64,000 nt of DNA, from assembly GCF_016587415.1 (NCBI RefSeq), contig NZ_BNJI01000001.1, positions 4,751,501-4,815,500 on the forward strand, written 5' to 3'. The notes under the pieces are model-generated. The model did not search any database. It saw nothing but the letters and a program-made list of their open reading frames with translations, and was not told where the DNA came from. Origin of the DNA: Ktedonobacter sp. SOSP1-85 (lineage in GTDB: Bacteria > Chloroflexota > Ktedonobacteria > Ktedonobacterales > Ktedonobacteraceae). The position numbers were made by a program, and so were the translations under genes. This document shows positions 26,317 to 34,821 of the stretch, piece after piece (the first letter of the stretch is position 1; every line of letters begins with the position of its first letter).

Positions 26317-27252
26317 CTAACGTATGTTGATATTCACGCCACCCAGGCCAGCATTGCGGAGGCCAGCGTTGCCGAGACCAACATTGCCCAGGCCAGCATT
26401 GTTAATGCCGAAGCGGTTGAGGCCGACATTACCGAAGCGGTTGAAGCCAACGTTACCGAGGCCAGCATTGCCGATGCCCAAGCGGTTGAAGCCAACGTTA
26501 CCGAGGCCGACATTACCGAAGCGGTTGAAGCCAACGTTACCGAGGCCGACATTACCGAAGCGGTTGAAGCCAACATTACCCAGAGCCGGATTGAAGCCGA
26601 CGTTGCCACCAAAGCGATTAAAGCCAACATTACCCAGAGCCGGATTGAAGCCGACGTTGCCACCAAAGCGATTAAAGCCAACATTATTCAGAGCCGGATT
26701 GAAGCCGACGTTGCCACCAAAGCGGTTGAAGCCAACGTTACCAAGGTTAGGGTTGAAGCCAACGTTGCCCATGCCAACGTTACCAAGGTTAGGGTTGAAG
26801 CCAACGTTGCCCATGCCAACGTTGCCAAGGTTAGGGTTGAGGCCAACGTTGCCCATGCCAACGTTACCAAGGTTAGGGTTGAGGCCAACGTTGCCCATGC
26901 CAATGTTGCCCATGCCAGGGTTGCCCATGCCAACATTGCCCATGCCAGGATTGTTGAAGCCGAAGCGAATATTGATGTTAGGGTTATTGGCGACGTTGCC
27001 AAGTCCAGCGTTAGGTAAGCCAGCATTGCCAAGACCAGCGTTAGGTAAGCCGGCATTGCCAAGTCCAGCATTGCCGAAGCCGATATTGATCTCGTTGGGA
27101 CCACCCTGAACGTGGTGCTGAATCTTATTGATCCTGGCAGCTGCGATGCTTGAGGCATGGGCAGAATGAGCCTGCCCAAGGACCGTGTAAAACGAGATCA
27201 GGCACCCTAGTACAAACGCATATGCGCTCATCCTGATGAACTGACTTTTCAT
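26317..27252 (-). CDS. Secreted Asn-Gly repeat protein (PPE-MPTR-like repeats)
   Basis: A 311-residue protein with a signal peptide (residues 1-33, cleavage near AHSAHAS). The rest is almost entirely short repeats of the form G-N-[VA]-G-[FLM] with Asn every fifth residue, in higher units such as NVGFNRFGNVGLG and NVGMGNVGLNPNLG. The five-residue rhythm recalls pentapeptide-repeat proteins and the NxGxGN repeats of mycobacterial PPE-MPTR proteins, which would form a stacked beta helix. No Cys or catalytic motif is seen, so a structural or surface role is most likely. AAAGGAACG precedes the ATG. The opposite strand is open throughout only because of the repeats. Confidence 0.75.
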   Translation of the reverse strand: MKSQFIRMSAYAFVLGCLISFYTVLGQAHSAHASSIAAARINKIQHHVQGGPNEINIGFGNAGLGNAGLPNAGLGNAGLPNAGLGNVANNPNINIRFGFNNPGMGNVGMGNPGMGNIGMGNVGLNPNLGNVGMGNVGLNPNLGNVGMGNVGFNPNLGNVGMGNVGFNPNLGNVGFNRFGGNVGFNPALNNVGFNRFGGNVGFNPALGNVGFNRFGGNVGFNPALGNVGFNRFGNVGLGNVGFNRFGNVGLGNVGFNRLGIGNAGLGNVGFNRFGNVGLNRFGINNAGLGNVGLGNAGLRNAGLGGVNINIR

Positions 27253-27337
27253 GATGCGTTCCTTTCTCTGAATTTCTGATAAGGCTAATGCTGTTTAAGT
27301 TGGACTCTCTACTGCTTCGTGAGGCCATTCGGCGCTT

Positions 27338-27470
27338 TGTAGGGTCCATGCTGGCATGGACTCTCCCACTGGTGGAAGCACCCGGCTAGCCTGAGCGTTT
27401 AAAGTCCAAGCAAGCTTGGACCCTACAACGTAGTCTAATGTCCAAGCAAGCTTGGACCCTACAACGTAGT
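27338..27470. repeat. Family E repeats (GTAGGGTCCATGCTGGCATGG)
   Basis: TAGGGTCCATGCTGGCATGGA at about 27339-27360, then two direct repeats of GTCCAAGCAAGCTTGGACCC followed by TACAACGTAGTC at 27403-27431 and 27440-27470. Each unit is itself a palindrome around GCTGGC or GCAAGC. Related units lie at 58021-58110. No gene is present in 27253-27717. Confidence 0.65.
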
Positions 27471-27717
27471 CGTTTGTCTGTGTCTCTGTCTATATATAAA
27501 GCAGTCAACAAACTGAAGAGAACATGAAACCGGGCGCAGAAAATCTACATTTTTGAACTGATTTTCGCGGGTTGTCCGTGATACTAACAGAGAATTGCAA
27601 AGAGTACATGTGCTCTTAATTAAGAGTCATATAACAGGTAAAAACCAGAGAGAAGCAGACGCGAGGAGCGCCTGACATGGCGACGAATGCGGCTTCATTG
27701 TGGAGGCATGTAAGTTC

Positions 27718-29523
27718 ATGAATACATTGAATATATTCTATAAAAGGGCTGGCACGTGGCGGCCCATCTTCAATTGGCGCCGCTCAGGAAGAGCCATGAT
27801 GGCGCTTGTTGGATTAATGCTCCTGATTTTCCCCCTGGCGGCGTGTGACCCGAGCACTGCCGTCCAGTTCTCGGATTTGCAGCTTAATATTCCGCCTGAC
27901 GCGCTGAAGGCACCCGTGGTCAGGCCGGTTCCCGATAGTCAGAAACTGCATGTTGGGGTGACGCTCAAGATGAATCAGGACTGGCTTAAGAAGATGGAGG
28001 GGACCAAGATTGAGCCAGGGAAGCCCTCGCACCTGGAGGATTTTGCGAAGAAGGTAGGCATCGATGATCAGACCTATCAGAAGTTCAAGGACTTCTTCTC
28101 GCCTCAGGGTATTGCTTTAAAGCTGAACAAACTGCATACCTACCTGACCCTTGACGCTAAGGCCAGCACGCTGGCAAAGCTCTTGCAGACTAAATTTGTG
28201 GTGCGCAAGTATAACGGGCGCGAGTTCTATGGCCCGGAGACGGCCCCCAAGGTCCCCGCCTTTATGACCAGCTCCATCGAGTCGGTCACGGGTCTTGACA
28301 ACTATAGTTCCAAGCCGGTGCATACCCTGCAAGGCATCACACAACAGGCAGACTCGAAGCAGCAAGCGACAAGCTCACGCCAGCTACTGACCTCCGGGCA
28401 GACGCTCTCCACGCAGCAGGCCAGCACGCCACAGCAGGACTGCTCGCCACCTGACCAGACGCTCTTCCCCAAGGATGTCGCGGGCGCCTATGGCTTTGAT
28501 CGCATGTGGAACAAGGGCTGGAATGGGCAGAATATGACGGTCAACCTGGTCGAGATCGATGGCTCCTACCGGGATGATATTCAGAACTACTTTGATTGTA
28601 TTCAATTTAAGGGCCATCTCTCGGTCGTCAACGTTGATAGCGCCCCGCAGGACGCCCTGGGCGAGTCTACGCTCGATGTACAGATGGCAGCGGGCCTGGC
28701 GCGCTCGGCCAACATCAAGCTCTATCAGACCGATGGTAACGCCGATGATAATGTCTGGGGGCGCGTCAACGATATGTTGCAGCGCATCCTCGACGACAAC
28801 ACCAATGGGGCCAATAGCGGCAGCGTTGTCAGCATCAGCCTGGGCGCGCCCGAGAACGAGGTCTCCCAGGACGATGTGCGCGCGCTCGATAGCACCTTGC
28901 AGCAGTTGACGCGTGTGGAGCATATGAGCGTCTTCGTTGCCAGTGGGGACTGCGGCGCCTTCGGTAGTCGTCAGTATGGCAAGCTGGCGGTTAGCTATCC
29001 TGGCAGTGATCCCTGGATTACCTCGGTGGGTGGCACCATCCTCCAGGTTAACCAGAATCGCCAGCGTAACCAGGAGGTTGTCTGGTCCGATAACTCGGGG
29101 AATAGCTGTAAGAACCAATGGGGCAGCGGCGGTGGCAACAGCATCCTCTTCAAGCAGCCGAGCTGGCAGAACGCTCCTGGTACCAAGAATCAATATAGCC
29201 GGGGGATGCGCCAGGTGCCGGATGTCTCGGCGGCGGCCTATGGCCTGGCAGTCTACTTTAAGGGCCAGTGGGGCGCCGTTGGCGGCACAAGCGCGGCAGC
29301 ACCCATCTGGGCAACCGGCATGGCGCTAGTTAACCAGGGCAAGATGCAGCAGCGCCATAGCTTCTCCTATGGCCCGCAGACCTTCTACCAGGCGGATAAA
29401 GGGCAGGCTTACTTTGATATCACCCAGGGCAATAACCTGTACTATCGCGCCTCGCAGGGCTGGGACTTCGCCACCGGCCTTGGCACGCCCAACCTGGACG
29501 CCTTCTACAGCGCTGCTCCCTAA
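27718..29523 (+). CDS. Sedolisin (S53, kumamolisin-type) lipoprotein peptidase
   Basis: A 601-residue acid-acting serine-carboxyl peptidase. A lipobox (FPLAAC) after a long hydrophobic stretch predicts a lipid anchor outside the cell. Residues 50-200 are the pro-kumamolisin activation domain (LHVGVTLKMNQ, FFSPQGI, FVVRKYNGREFYGPE). The catalytic domain shows ESTLDVQMAAGLA (Glu and Asp of the triad), VASGDCGAFG (oxyanion Asp) and GGTSAAAPIWATGMALVNQ (nucleophile Ser). The C-terminal Ca-binding region is represented by FDITQGNN...ATGLGTPNLDAF. ATG 27718 is preferred: GGAGG lies eleven bases before it, inside the slightly longer GTG frame. Acid-active exo-proteases fit an acidic soil lifestyle. 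Confidence 0.92.
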   Translation: MNTLNIFYKRAGTWRPIFNWRRSGRAMMALVGLMLLIFPLAACDPSTAVQFSDLQLNIPPDALKAPVVRPVPDSQKLHVGVTLKMNQDWLKKMEGTKIEPGKPSHLEDFAKKVGIDDQTYQKFKDFFSPQGIALKLNKLHTYLTLDAKASTLAKLLQTKFVVRKYNGREFYGPETAPKVPAFMTSSIESVTGLDNYSSKPVHTLQGITQQADSKQQATSSRQLLTSGQTLSTQQASTPQQDCSPPDQTLFPKDVAGAYGFDRMWNKGWNGQNMTVNLVEIDGSYRDDIQNYFDCIQFKGHLSVVNVDSAPQDALGESTLDVQMAAGLARSANIKLYQTDGNADDNVWGRVNDMLQRILDDNTNGANSGSVVSISLGAPENEVSQDDVRALDSTLQQLTRVEHMSVFVASGDCGAFGSRQYGKLAVSYPGSDPWITSVGGTILQVNQNRQRNQEVVWSDNSGNSCKNQWGSGGGNSILFKQPSWQNAPGTKNQYSRGMRQVPDVSAAAYGLAVYFKGQWGAVGGTSAAAPIWATGMALVNQGKMQQRHSFSYGPQTFYQADKGQAYFDITQGNNLYYRASQGWDFATGLGTPNLDAFYSAAP

Positions 29524-29537
29524 GAAGGGCCTGTATC

Positions 29538-29590
29538 GAAAGAGGGGGGCTGACAATGCAGAGAAACCGCATTGCCAGCCCCCCTCTTTC
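29538..29590 (+). terminator. Terminator of the sedolisin gene
   Basis: GAAAGAGGGGGGCTG-CAATGC pairs with GCATTG-CAGCCCCCCTCTTTC around a nine-base loop, about 15 bases after the stop. Confidence 0.75.
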
Positions 29591-29727
29591 CTCTTTCGAC
29601 ACCAAATTGTAAGCAAGATCACAGCGCCTGGGGCCAAATATGCTACACTACGTAGCAGAAGGCAAGATTATTCGATTAAGATATATGGATGTGTATTTGA
29701 TGGCTTCAGACACGTTCTATGATATAG

Positions 29728-30153
29728 ATTCCTGTGACCAATTTTAGTAGGTTGTCCGAACAGACATCTGCGAAAGGCACGAAATGTCGGTAGGGACCAG
29801 CTTTAGCGCGTCCCATTGGCGTCAAGTGAAGGGTCCGCCGCCCATGCAGGAGGGGCCTGGGTGTGCTTCTAAAGGGCGCACCTACCAGGCCCCTCCTGCT
29901 AGGCGGCTGCTTTCCCGCCGGGTGGCTGTACTTGCCAAGTACGCCCCACGCCCGGCTGGAAGAAAAAGGTAGGTGCGCCCTTTAGAAGCACACCCTTTTT
30001 CTTCCGGCATGGGCGTGGGGAGCGAGCAGATGCCCCTTCACTTGACGCGTATGGGACGCGCTAAAGCTGGTCCCTACCGGTCTGGGGAGCCGCCTCGCGC
30101 AATGGATGGTTTTCCAAGCTCGGAACTTGTCCGACAAAATGTGTCAAAGGAAT
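29728..30153. mobile_element. Composite MITE (family C) with nested A and B modules, copy 1
   Basis: The element begins ATTCC and ends GGAAT. Its right end AAAATGTGTCAAAGGAAT is identical to the terminal repeat of the copy at 41843-42296, of which it is an inverted relative. It is flanked by TGATATAG (29720-29727) and CGATATAG (30154-30161), an 8-bp duplication with one mismatch. Inside are GTTGTCCGAACA / TTGTCCGACAA sub-terminal repeats, a complete family A repeat (29789-30078) and within that a B module. No transposase is encoded, so it would be mobilised in trans. Confidence 0.75.
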
Positions 30154-30249
30154 CGATATAGTGCTATCTATGCCTGGTAGATTGCGTTGAGGATGGGCGG
30201 GGGACTGGGACCAGGAAACTTGCTTTTTCAGAGAGTGAGGAGAAGAGAC

Positions 30250-31479
30250 GTGCAACCCCGCTATTGCCCCAATTGCGGCGCCGAGGTATCGGCAGCCAGT
30301 AGATATTGTCCGCGCTGTAACTTTGATATGTTTGCGCGGCAAGATGCGCCGGGCGCGAATGTTCAGGCTATGGACCGCGCCACGCCACTACCAGTCTCGC
30401 CTATGCCTCCACAGACGCCATTCCCTCAGCAAGGACCGATAAGCCAGCCCGGCTTCGCGCCCCAGGGACCAGTGAGCCAGCCCGGCTTTGGGCCTCAAGG
30501 TGCGCCTCCGACCTCTGAGCCAGCCTGGGCCTACCAGCCTGGGCCAACTCCGATGTCACCTCCGCAGCCGAAGCGCCGGGGTGGCATTGGGCGCACCTTG
30601 TTGATTATCCTCCTGTTGCTGGCCTTTGTGGGTGCGGGCGGCTACCTGGCCTATGCGCTTCTCGTGCAGAATGCCACGCAGCCTCAGATCACCTCGCAAA
30701 CGCTGAGTACCACCGTGAAGTACGCGGGCGTGGATGTGACGCTTACCAGGCTAGAACAGGCGCAACGCTTTGTCGATGATCCGCATTCGGCGGGCGATGG
30801 CATGTTGCGTGTCCATCTCCTGGCCGACAACAAGACGAACGTGCCCGTCAACATGGTCTATAGCGATATCGCGCGGCTGGTCTTGCCTGGCGGCAAGGTC
30901 GTCCAGCCGACGTATGTCAATGGTAACGCGGGCCTGGCTGCGGGGAAGTCCCATAGCGATTGGGTGGATTTCGCCGTTCCCAGCGGGACCAATACGGGGC
31001 AAATCGCGCTGCGCCTGGGGGGCGCGAACGAGGCCCAGATGGACGTTTCTCTTGGCTCGAACTCTGGTGCCAGCACCTATCAGCCACAAACCACGCAAAT
31101 CGGCAAGGCTCTAGACTCCAAAGAATCCTTCTATGGTCTCGACTGGACGCTGGATAGCGCGACAACGCAGTGGAGCATCGATGGCAAGCAGGCCAGCAAG
31201 GGGATGCGCTATGTAACGGTAACGCTTAAGGTGAATAGTGCCCTGGAGCAGACGGCCATTCCCGGCTCGGCCTTCGACTACGCCACCCTGGCGGCTGGTA
31301 GCACGACCGCCAGGCCTGCCCTGACGACGCTGCCCGTCTCCTTTGATAAAGAGACACAGGGGACCAGTGGTACGATCACCTTCCTCGTGCCCCAGGATCA
31401 GAAACACCTCACGCTCACGCTCCACGCTCCCGCCAATAGCGGCTTTACCGATGCTACCATCACATTCGACGTGAAATAA
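30250..31479 (+). CDS. Zinc-ribbon membrane protein with extracytoplasmic DUF4352-like domains
   Basis: A 409-residue protein starting with a zinc ribbon (YCPNCGAEVSAASRYCPRC). A Pro/Gln-rich linker with repeats (GPISQPGFAPQGPVSQPGFGPQG) and one transmembrane helix (IGRTLLIILLLLAFVGAGGYLAYALLV) follow. The external C-terminal part looks like two Ig-like beta domains (VDVTLTRLEQAQRFVDDPHSAGDGMLRVHLLADNKTNVPVN...) of the kind labelled DUF4352/telomeric-repeat-binding-factor-like in other bacteria. GTG 30250 is chosen because GAGGAG sits seven bases before it; a longer TTG frame from 30187 has none. Function unknown; the ribbon-linker-TM layout echoes the pseudokinase at 3421. Confidence 0.75.
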   Translation: MQPRYCPNCGAEVSAASRYCPRCNFDMFARQDAPGANVQAMDRATPLPVSPMPPQTPFPQQGPISQPGFAPQGPVSQPGFGPQGAPPTSEPAWAYQPGPTPMSPPQPKRRGGIGRTLLIILLLLAFVGAGGYLAYALLVQNATQPQITSQTLSTTVKYAGVDVTLTRLEQAQRFVDDPHSAGDGMLRVHLLADNKTNVPVNMVYSDIARLVLPGGKVVQPTYVNGNAGLAAGKSHSDWVDFAVPSGTNTGQIALRLGGANEAQMDVSLGSNSGASTYQPQTTQIGKALDSKESFYGLDWTLDSATTQWSIDGKQASKGMRYVTVTLKVNSALEQTAIPGSAFDYATLAAGSTTARPALTTLPVSFDKETQGTSGTITFLVPQDQKHLTLTLHAPANSGFTDATITFDVK

Positions 31480-31500
31480 AGCAAGTAGAAGGCGATGCGT

Positions 31501-31549
31501 CAAGAAAATGGCGACCCGGAGCTTTCAGTTCCGGGTCGCCATTTTCTTG
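31501..31549. terminator. Bidirectional terminator
   Basis: CAAGAAAATGGCGACCCGGA and TCCGGGTCGCCATTTTCTTG, perfect 20-bp arms with a short loop. It separates the convergent genes ending at 31479 and 31563. Confidence 0.8.
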
Positions 31550-31562
31550 ATATGTAAATACT

Positions 31563-32069
31563 CTATTCGAGGATGTAGCTGCCCGAGAGAGCCTGGCGGA
31601 GAGCGGCTTTTTGCTCTTCGTCGATTGACTCCAGGGATTTTTCTTTAACCGGGCCATTCCAGACAGATATGGGGCTGGTCGTCTGGGCTACAAACTCATC
31701 GATCATGATCTCTTCCAGGAAGGGCGTCTTTGGGGCTGCGGGCAGAGCGGGTAGCTCCTCCTCCGCTGCGACCTCTTCCTTTACCTGTTGTGGGACCACG
31801 TTGTACTCGGCAAGTGATACCTCTTCGACCTTGGCCTCAGCCTCGGTCGCCTCGATGGTTACCACGGGTGCGAAGGTCGAGCTGCTGGCCTCGGCGATGA
31901 TACCATCGACAGTCAGGGCGAAGCGCTGCCCATTGATATCGAGATAAATGCTCTGGCCTTCTCGCAGTTCAGTGAGTTGACGACGTAATTCCTGATTCTC
32001 CGCCTCCAACTCTCCCATCAACTGCTGCTGTTGCTTCACTGCCTGCAAAAGATGCTCAAAACCACCCAT
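31563..32069 (-). CDS. Coiled-coil hypothetical protein
   Basis: A 168-residue acidic protein of unknown function. Residues 1-45 form a predicted coiled coil (LLQAVKQQQQLMGELEAENQELRRQLTELREG). A short beta segment comes next (IYLDINGQRFALTVDGIIAEA), then an Ala/Glu/Pro-rich low-complexity middle, and finally a helical end (SLESIDEEQKAALRQALSGSYILE). The ATG at 32069 has AAGGAG seven bases upstream; the longer frame from 32108 lacks one. It could be a scaffold or gas-vesicle-like accessory, but nothing in the sequence proves a role. Confidence 0.6.
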   Translation of the reverse strand: MGGFEHLLQAVKQQQQLMGELEAENQELRRQLTELREGQSIYLDINGQRFALTVDGIIAEASSSTFAPVVTIEATEAEAKVEEVSLAEYNVVPQQVKEEVAAEEELPALPAAPKTPFLEEIMIDEFVAQTTSPISVWNGPVKEKSLESIDEEQKAALRQALSGSYILE

Positions 32070-32622
32070 AAAAAACTCCTTCAAAACATGCTTACAAATA
32101 GCAGACACACAACTTCTCTGTCCTATACATAGAACGAAGGCTGCTTACCCTTTTAGAAGAGCTATGAAAAGCTATGAGGAGCACATTTCTGGTCTCGCTG
32201 TTGCGGTCTTACAGCTTTGTGCCAGAGCGTGTCTCTGTGTATCGCTATCGGTCAAAACATGAAACGTTTACTTTGTCCCCCCTGTCTGGTATTGAAACGT
32301 GTCAATTAGGGGAGGAGTAACACTTATTTATGATCGGGCTATAAATTGGTATGTTTATGTATGGGAGTATAGGCATGTATAAAATATGCTTATTTTTAAT
32401 GCCAACAATATGGCACATTTTGCTATGCCGATCTCGCACGAGATGATGTACAATGGTATATGTGTCTGGCGAACCACATCTTCACTGAAACGCTAATATA
32501 TGCTAACGTAATGAAGATGAGTTGGATATTGTCTGGACACAAAGCAAACATGCTGCTACATGTAAGGCTGCGCCATTTCATGGTACAATGGAGCAGCCAC
32601 AATGTATGTGGATATACTTCCT

Positions 32623-32685
32623 AGCGAAAAACTGAGCGCGGAGCGCTAGCCACGCGAGTGGGGTTGTTTTTTGTATGAGAAGATA
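32623..32685. repeat. Dispersed repeat family F, copy 3
   Basis: GCGAAAAACTGAGCGCG, then GAGCGCTAGCCACGCGAGTG, then GTTTTTTGTATGAG. It matches the unit near 7505 with local changes. It lies directly upstream of the aldolase gene. The rest of 32070-32698 is AT-rich and shows no gene. Confidence 0.6.
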
Positions 32686-32725
32686 GTTTTCTGACTTAAT
32701 GACGAGTACAGAGGTAACGAAGAAA

Positions 32726-33649
32726 ATGACTGATCGTATTCGAGAAATTTTAAGCTGGTATAACAGCGAGAATCCTGGTGTGCGCACCAATCTCGCGCGC
32801 ATGCTCAATCATGGCCGCCTGGGTGGCACGGGCAAGATGGTCATTCTTCCAGTTGACCAGGGTTTCGAGCATGGTCCCGCGCGTAGTTTCGCGCCCAATC
32901 CCGCGGGTTATGATCCCCGCTATCACTTTCAACTGGCGATTGAGGCTGGTTGTAATGCCTATGCCGCGCCCCTGGGCTTCCTGGAGGCTGGTGCCTCAGA
33001 GTATGCGGGCGAGATTCCCTTGATCCTCAAATGTAACAACCACGACGTATTGAACGACGAGCGCGATCCTATTTCGGCGGTGACCGCGGGCGTCGAGGAT
33101 GCGTTGCGCCTGGGTTGTGTCGCGGTTGGCTTCACTATCTATCCTGGATCCTCCGAGCGCACGATCATGTATGAGCAGTTGCGCGATCTGGCCGCTGAGG
33201 CCAAGGCGGCTGGTCTGGCCGTGGTGGTCTGGTCCTATCCCCGTGGTAGCAGCATCAGCAAAGAGGGCGAGACCGCCGTTGATGTCGTGACCTATGCCGC
33301 GCAGATCGCGGCACAACTAGGTGCGGACATCATCAAGGTGAAGCTGCCTAGCGCGAAGGTGGAGCTGGCCGAGGCTCAGAAGGTCTACCAGAAATATGAG
33401 ATTCCGATCTCGACCCTCTCTGAGCGCGTGAAGCACGTCATTCAGAGTTCTTTCGATGGTCGCCGCATCGTGATCTTCTCCGGTGGCGCGGCCGCTGGCG
33501 ATGACCAGGTCTTCAACGAAGTGCGCGCCATTCGCGATGGTGGCGGCTTTGGCTCAATCATGGGCCGCAACTCCTTCCAGCGCAAGAAGGAAGACGCCCT
33601 CAAGTTCCTGGGCACGATCATGGGCATCTACGAAGGCTCCGTCCAGTAG
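32726..33649 (+). CDS. fbaB: Class I fructose-bisphosphate aldolase (DhnA/FbaB type)
   Basis: A 307-residue archaeal/bacterial class I aldolase, using a Schiff-base lysine to split or form fructose 1,6-bisphosphate in glycolysis and gluconeogenesis. The sequence shows VILPVDQGFEHGPARSFAPNPAGYDP at the N-terminus, VGFTIYPGSSERTIMYEQL, VVVWSYPRG, GADIIKVKLPS (the catalytic Lys lies in this strand) and VIFSGGAAAGDDQVFNEVRAIRDGGGFGSIMGRNSFQRKKEDAL (phosphate-binding end). The frame is open from 32699, but GAGGT about ten bases before the ATG at 32726 favours the shorter form. Followed by a strong palindromic terminator. Confidence 0.9.
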   Translation: MTDRIREILSWYNSENPGVRTNLARMLNHGRLGGTGKMVILPVDQGFEHGPARSFAPNPAGYDPRYHFQLAIEAGCNAYAAPLGFLEAGASEYAGEIPLILKCNNHDVLNDERDPISAVTAGVEDALRLGCVAVGFTIYPGSSERTIMYEQLRDLAAEAKAAGLAVVVWSYPRGSSISKEGETAVDVVTYAAQIAAQLGADIIKVKLPSAKVELAEAQKVYQKYEIPISTLSERVKHVIQSSFDGRRIVIFSGGAAAGDDQVFNEVRAIRDGGGFGSIMGRNSFQRKKEDALKFLGTIMGIYEGSVQ

Positions 33650-33660
33650 GGATAGCTCAA

Positions 33661-33719
33661 AGCTGCTAAAGTACGCGTCTACATATGACCATTATATGTA
33701 GACGCGTACTTTAGTAGCT
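33661..33719. terminator. Terminator palindrome (family G)
   Basis: AGCTGCTAAAGTACGCGTCT plus ACATAT pairs with ATATGTAGACGCGTACTTTAGTAGCT around a seven-base loop. One arm is repeated alone at 5126-5150. Confidence 0.75.
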
Positions 33720-33741
33720 TTGCTCCTTCCAGAAGACACTA

Positions 33742-33776
33742 TAAAAGGCGCCTCCCATTCTAATGGGGGACGCCTT
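33742..33776 (-). terminator. Terminator of the Gly-rich protein gene
   Basis: AAAGGCGCCTCCCATT and AATGGGGGACGCCTTT pair with a short loop and end in an A/T-rich run on the side of the leftward gene. Confidence 0.6.
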
Positions 33777-33832
33777 TGCTTCAGGCTCTCTTAGTGATAC
33801 ATTACGCGCTGTGCTCTTGACCTGAAGCGATA

Positions 33833-34555
33833 TTAGCAGTAGGCACCAGCAGGACACCTCGTGCCCGGGCCGCCCCAACCATACGCGCCGGTCCCGCGAC
33901 CTTGTCCGCCCCAGCCACCGCCTTGACCGCCCCAACCGCCACCAGTCCCACCCCAACTGCTGCCGCCATTCCAACCAGTGTTGCCACCCCAACTGCTGCC
34001 ACCATTCCAACCAGTATTGCCACCATTCCAACCGGTGTTGCCGCCATTCCAACCAGTGTTGCCACCATTCCAACCGGTGTTGCCGCCATTCCAACCGGTG
34101 TTGCCGCCCCAACTGCTGCCACCATTCCAACCGGTATTGCCACCCCAACTGCTGCCACCATTCCAACCGGTATTGCCGCCATTCCAACCAGTGTTGCCAC
34201 CATTCCAACCGGTGTTGCCGCCCCAACCGCCGCCCTGGCTGCCCCAGCCACCGCCAGTACTTTGACCACCACCATAGCCGCCCCAACCGCCACCACCGGT
34301 GCCGCTACCAGGGCCACTACTGCCGCCACCACCAGTACCACTGCCAGGGACATTGACTGGGGCACCGGTGCCACCGTACATGCCACCTGGTCCCCAGGCG
34401 ATTGCCTGGTGATGGGTCACAATCTTTGTTGGTACGCTTGCCTTGACGCCGGCCGCTGATGCGGAAAAGGTTGTGCCAAGGAGCAATAAGAGCGCACATA
34501 GCCCGCTAAAAGTAACGAAGCACACCGCTTTTGTGGAAAGACGCCAAAATATCAT
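33833..34555 (-). CDS. Secreted Gly/Asn/Trp repeat protein
   Basis: A 240-residue protein with a signal peptide (residues 1-30, ending SASAAG) and a very repetitive body. Ten copies of the heptad NTGWNGG and four SSWGG spacers make up most of the mature part, flanked by GGGWGGQGG-type stretches. The last residues (CPAGAYC) contain two Cys. It is likely an extracellular, possibly glycan- or surface-associated, glycine-rich protein; Trp-rich heptads may stack. The start at 34555 is chosen because GGAGG lies eight bases before it; the longer frame from 34768 runs through non-coding-like sequence. No family is recognised. Confidence 0.72.
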   Translation of the reverse strand: MIFWRLSTKAVCFVTFSGLCALLLLLGTTFSASAAGVKASVPTKIVTHHQAIAWGPGGMYGGTGAPVNVPGSGTGGGGSSGPGSGTGGGGWGGYGGGQSTGGGWGSQGGGWGGNTGWNGGNTGWNGGNTGWNGGSSWGGNTGWNGGSSWGGNTGWNGGNTGWNGGNTGWNGGNTGWNGGNTGWNGGSSWGGNTGWNGGSSWGGTGGGWGGQGGGWGGQGRGTGAYGWGGPGTRCPAGAYC

Positions 34556-34758
34556 TAAGTTCCTCCGTTGCATGTAATGCATAAAACTTCCCAGGCATGT
34601 TTTATGCGTAAAACTACTGATGAACTTTCTGTACGAAGCACTACAATAGCCTCTTTCACCGGCTACTTTTTTAGTTATATGGCTCGTGACAAACGCGAGA
34701 AAACTAGCCTGACTACAGCAAAAATAAGCCAGTGTATCGCTGGAACCAGCCTCGTTCA

Positions 34759-34808
34759 AGGCATACAAAAGGCGTCTCCACTCCAGCGGAGACGCCTTTT
34801 GTATGCCT
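34759..34808. terminator. Terminator palindrome
   Basis: AGGCATACAAAAGGCGTCTC pairs with GAGACGCCTTTTGTATGCCT. It lies at the 3' end of the PQQ-propeller gene and ends in a TTT-rich arm. Confidence 0.75.
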
Positions 34809-34821
34809 GTGTATTTTAGAG

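Noticed and set aside
26293..27109. Long open frames on the plus strand, apparently Ala/Val/Asp- and Pro/Leu-rich repeat proteins
   Set aside because: They are antisense shadows of the Asn-Gly repeat gene at 26317-27252, open only because of the repeat. The minus-strand protein has a signal peptide and a ribosome binding site; the plus-strand frames have neither.
33902..34459. Plus-strand Thr/Ala/Pro repeat frames
   Set aside because: Shadows of the NTGWNGG repeat gene. The true gene has GGAGG and a signal peptide on the minus strand.
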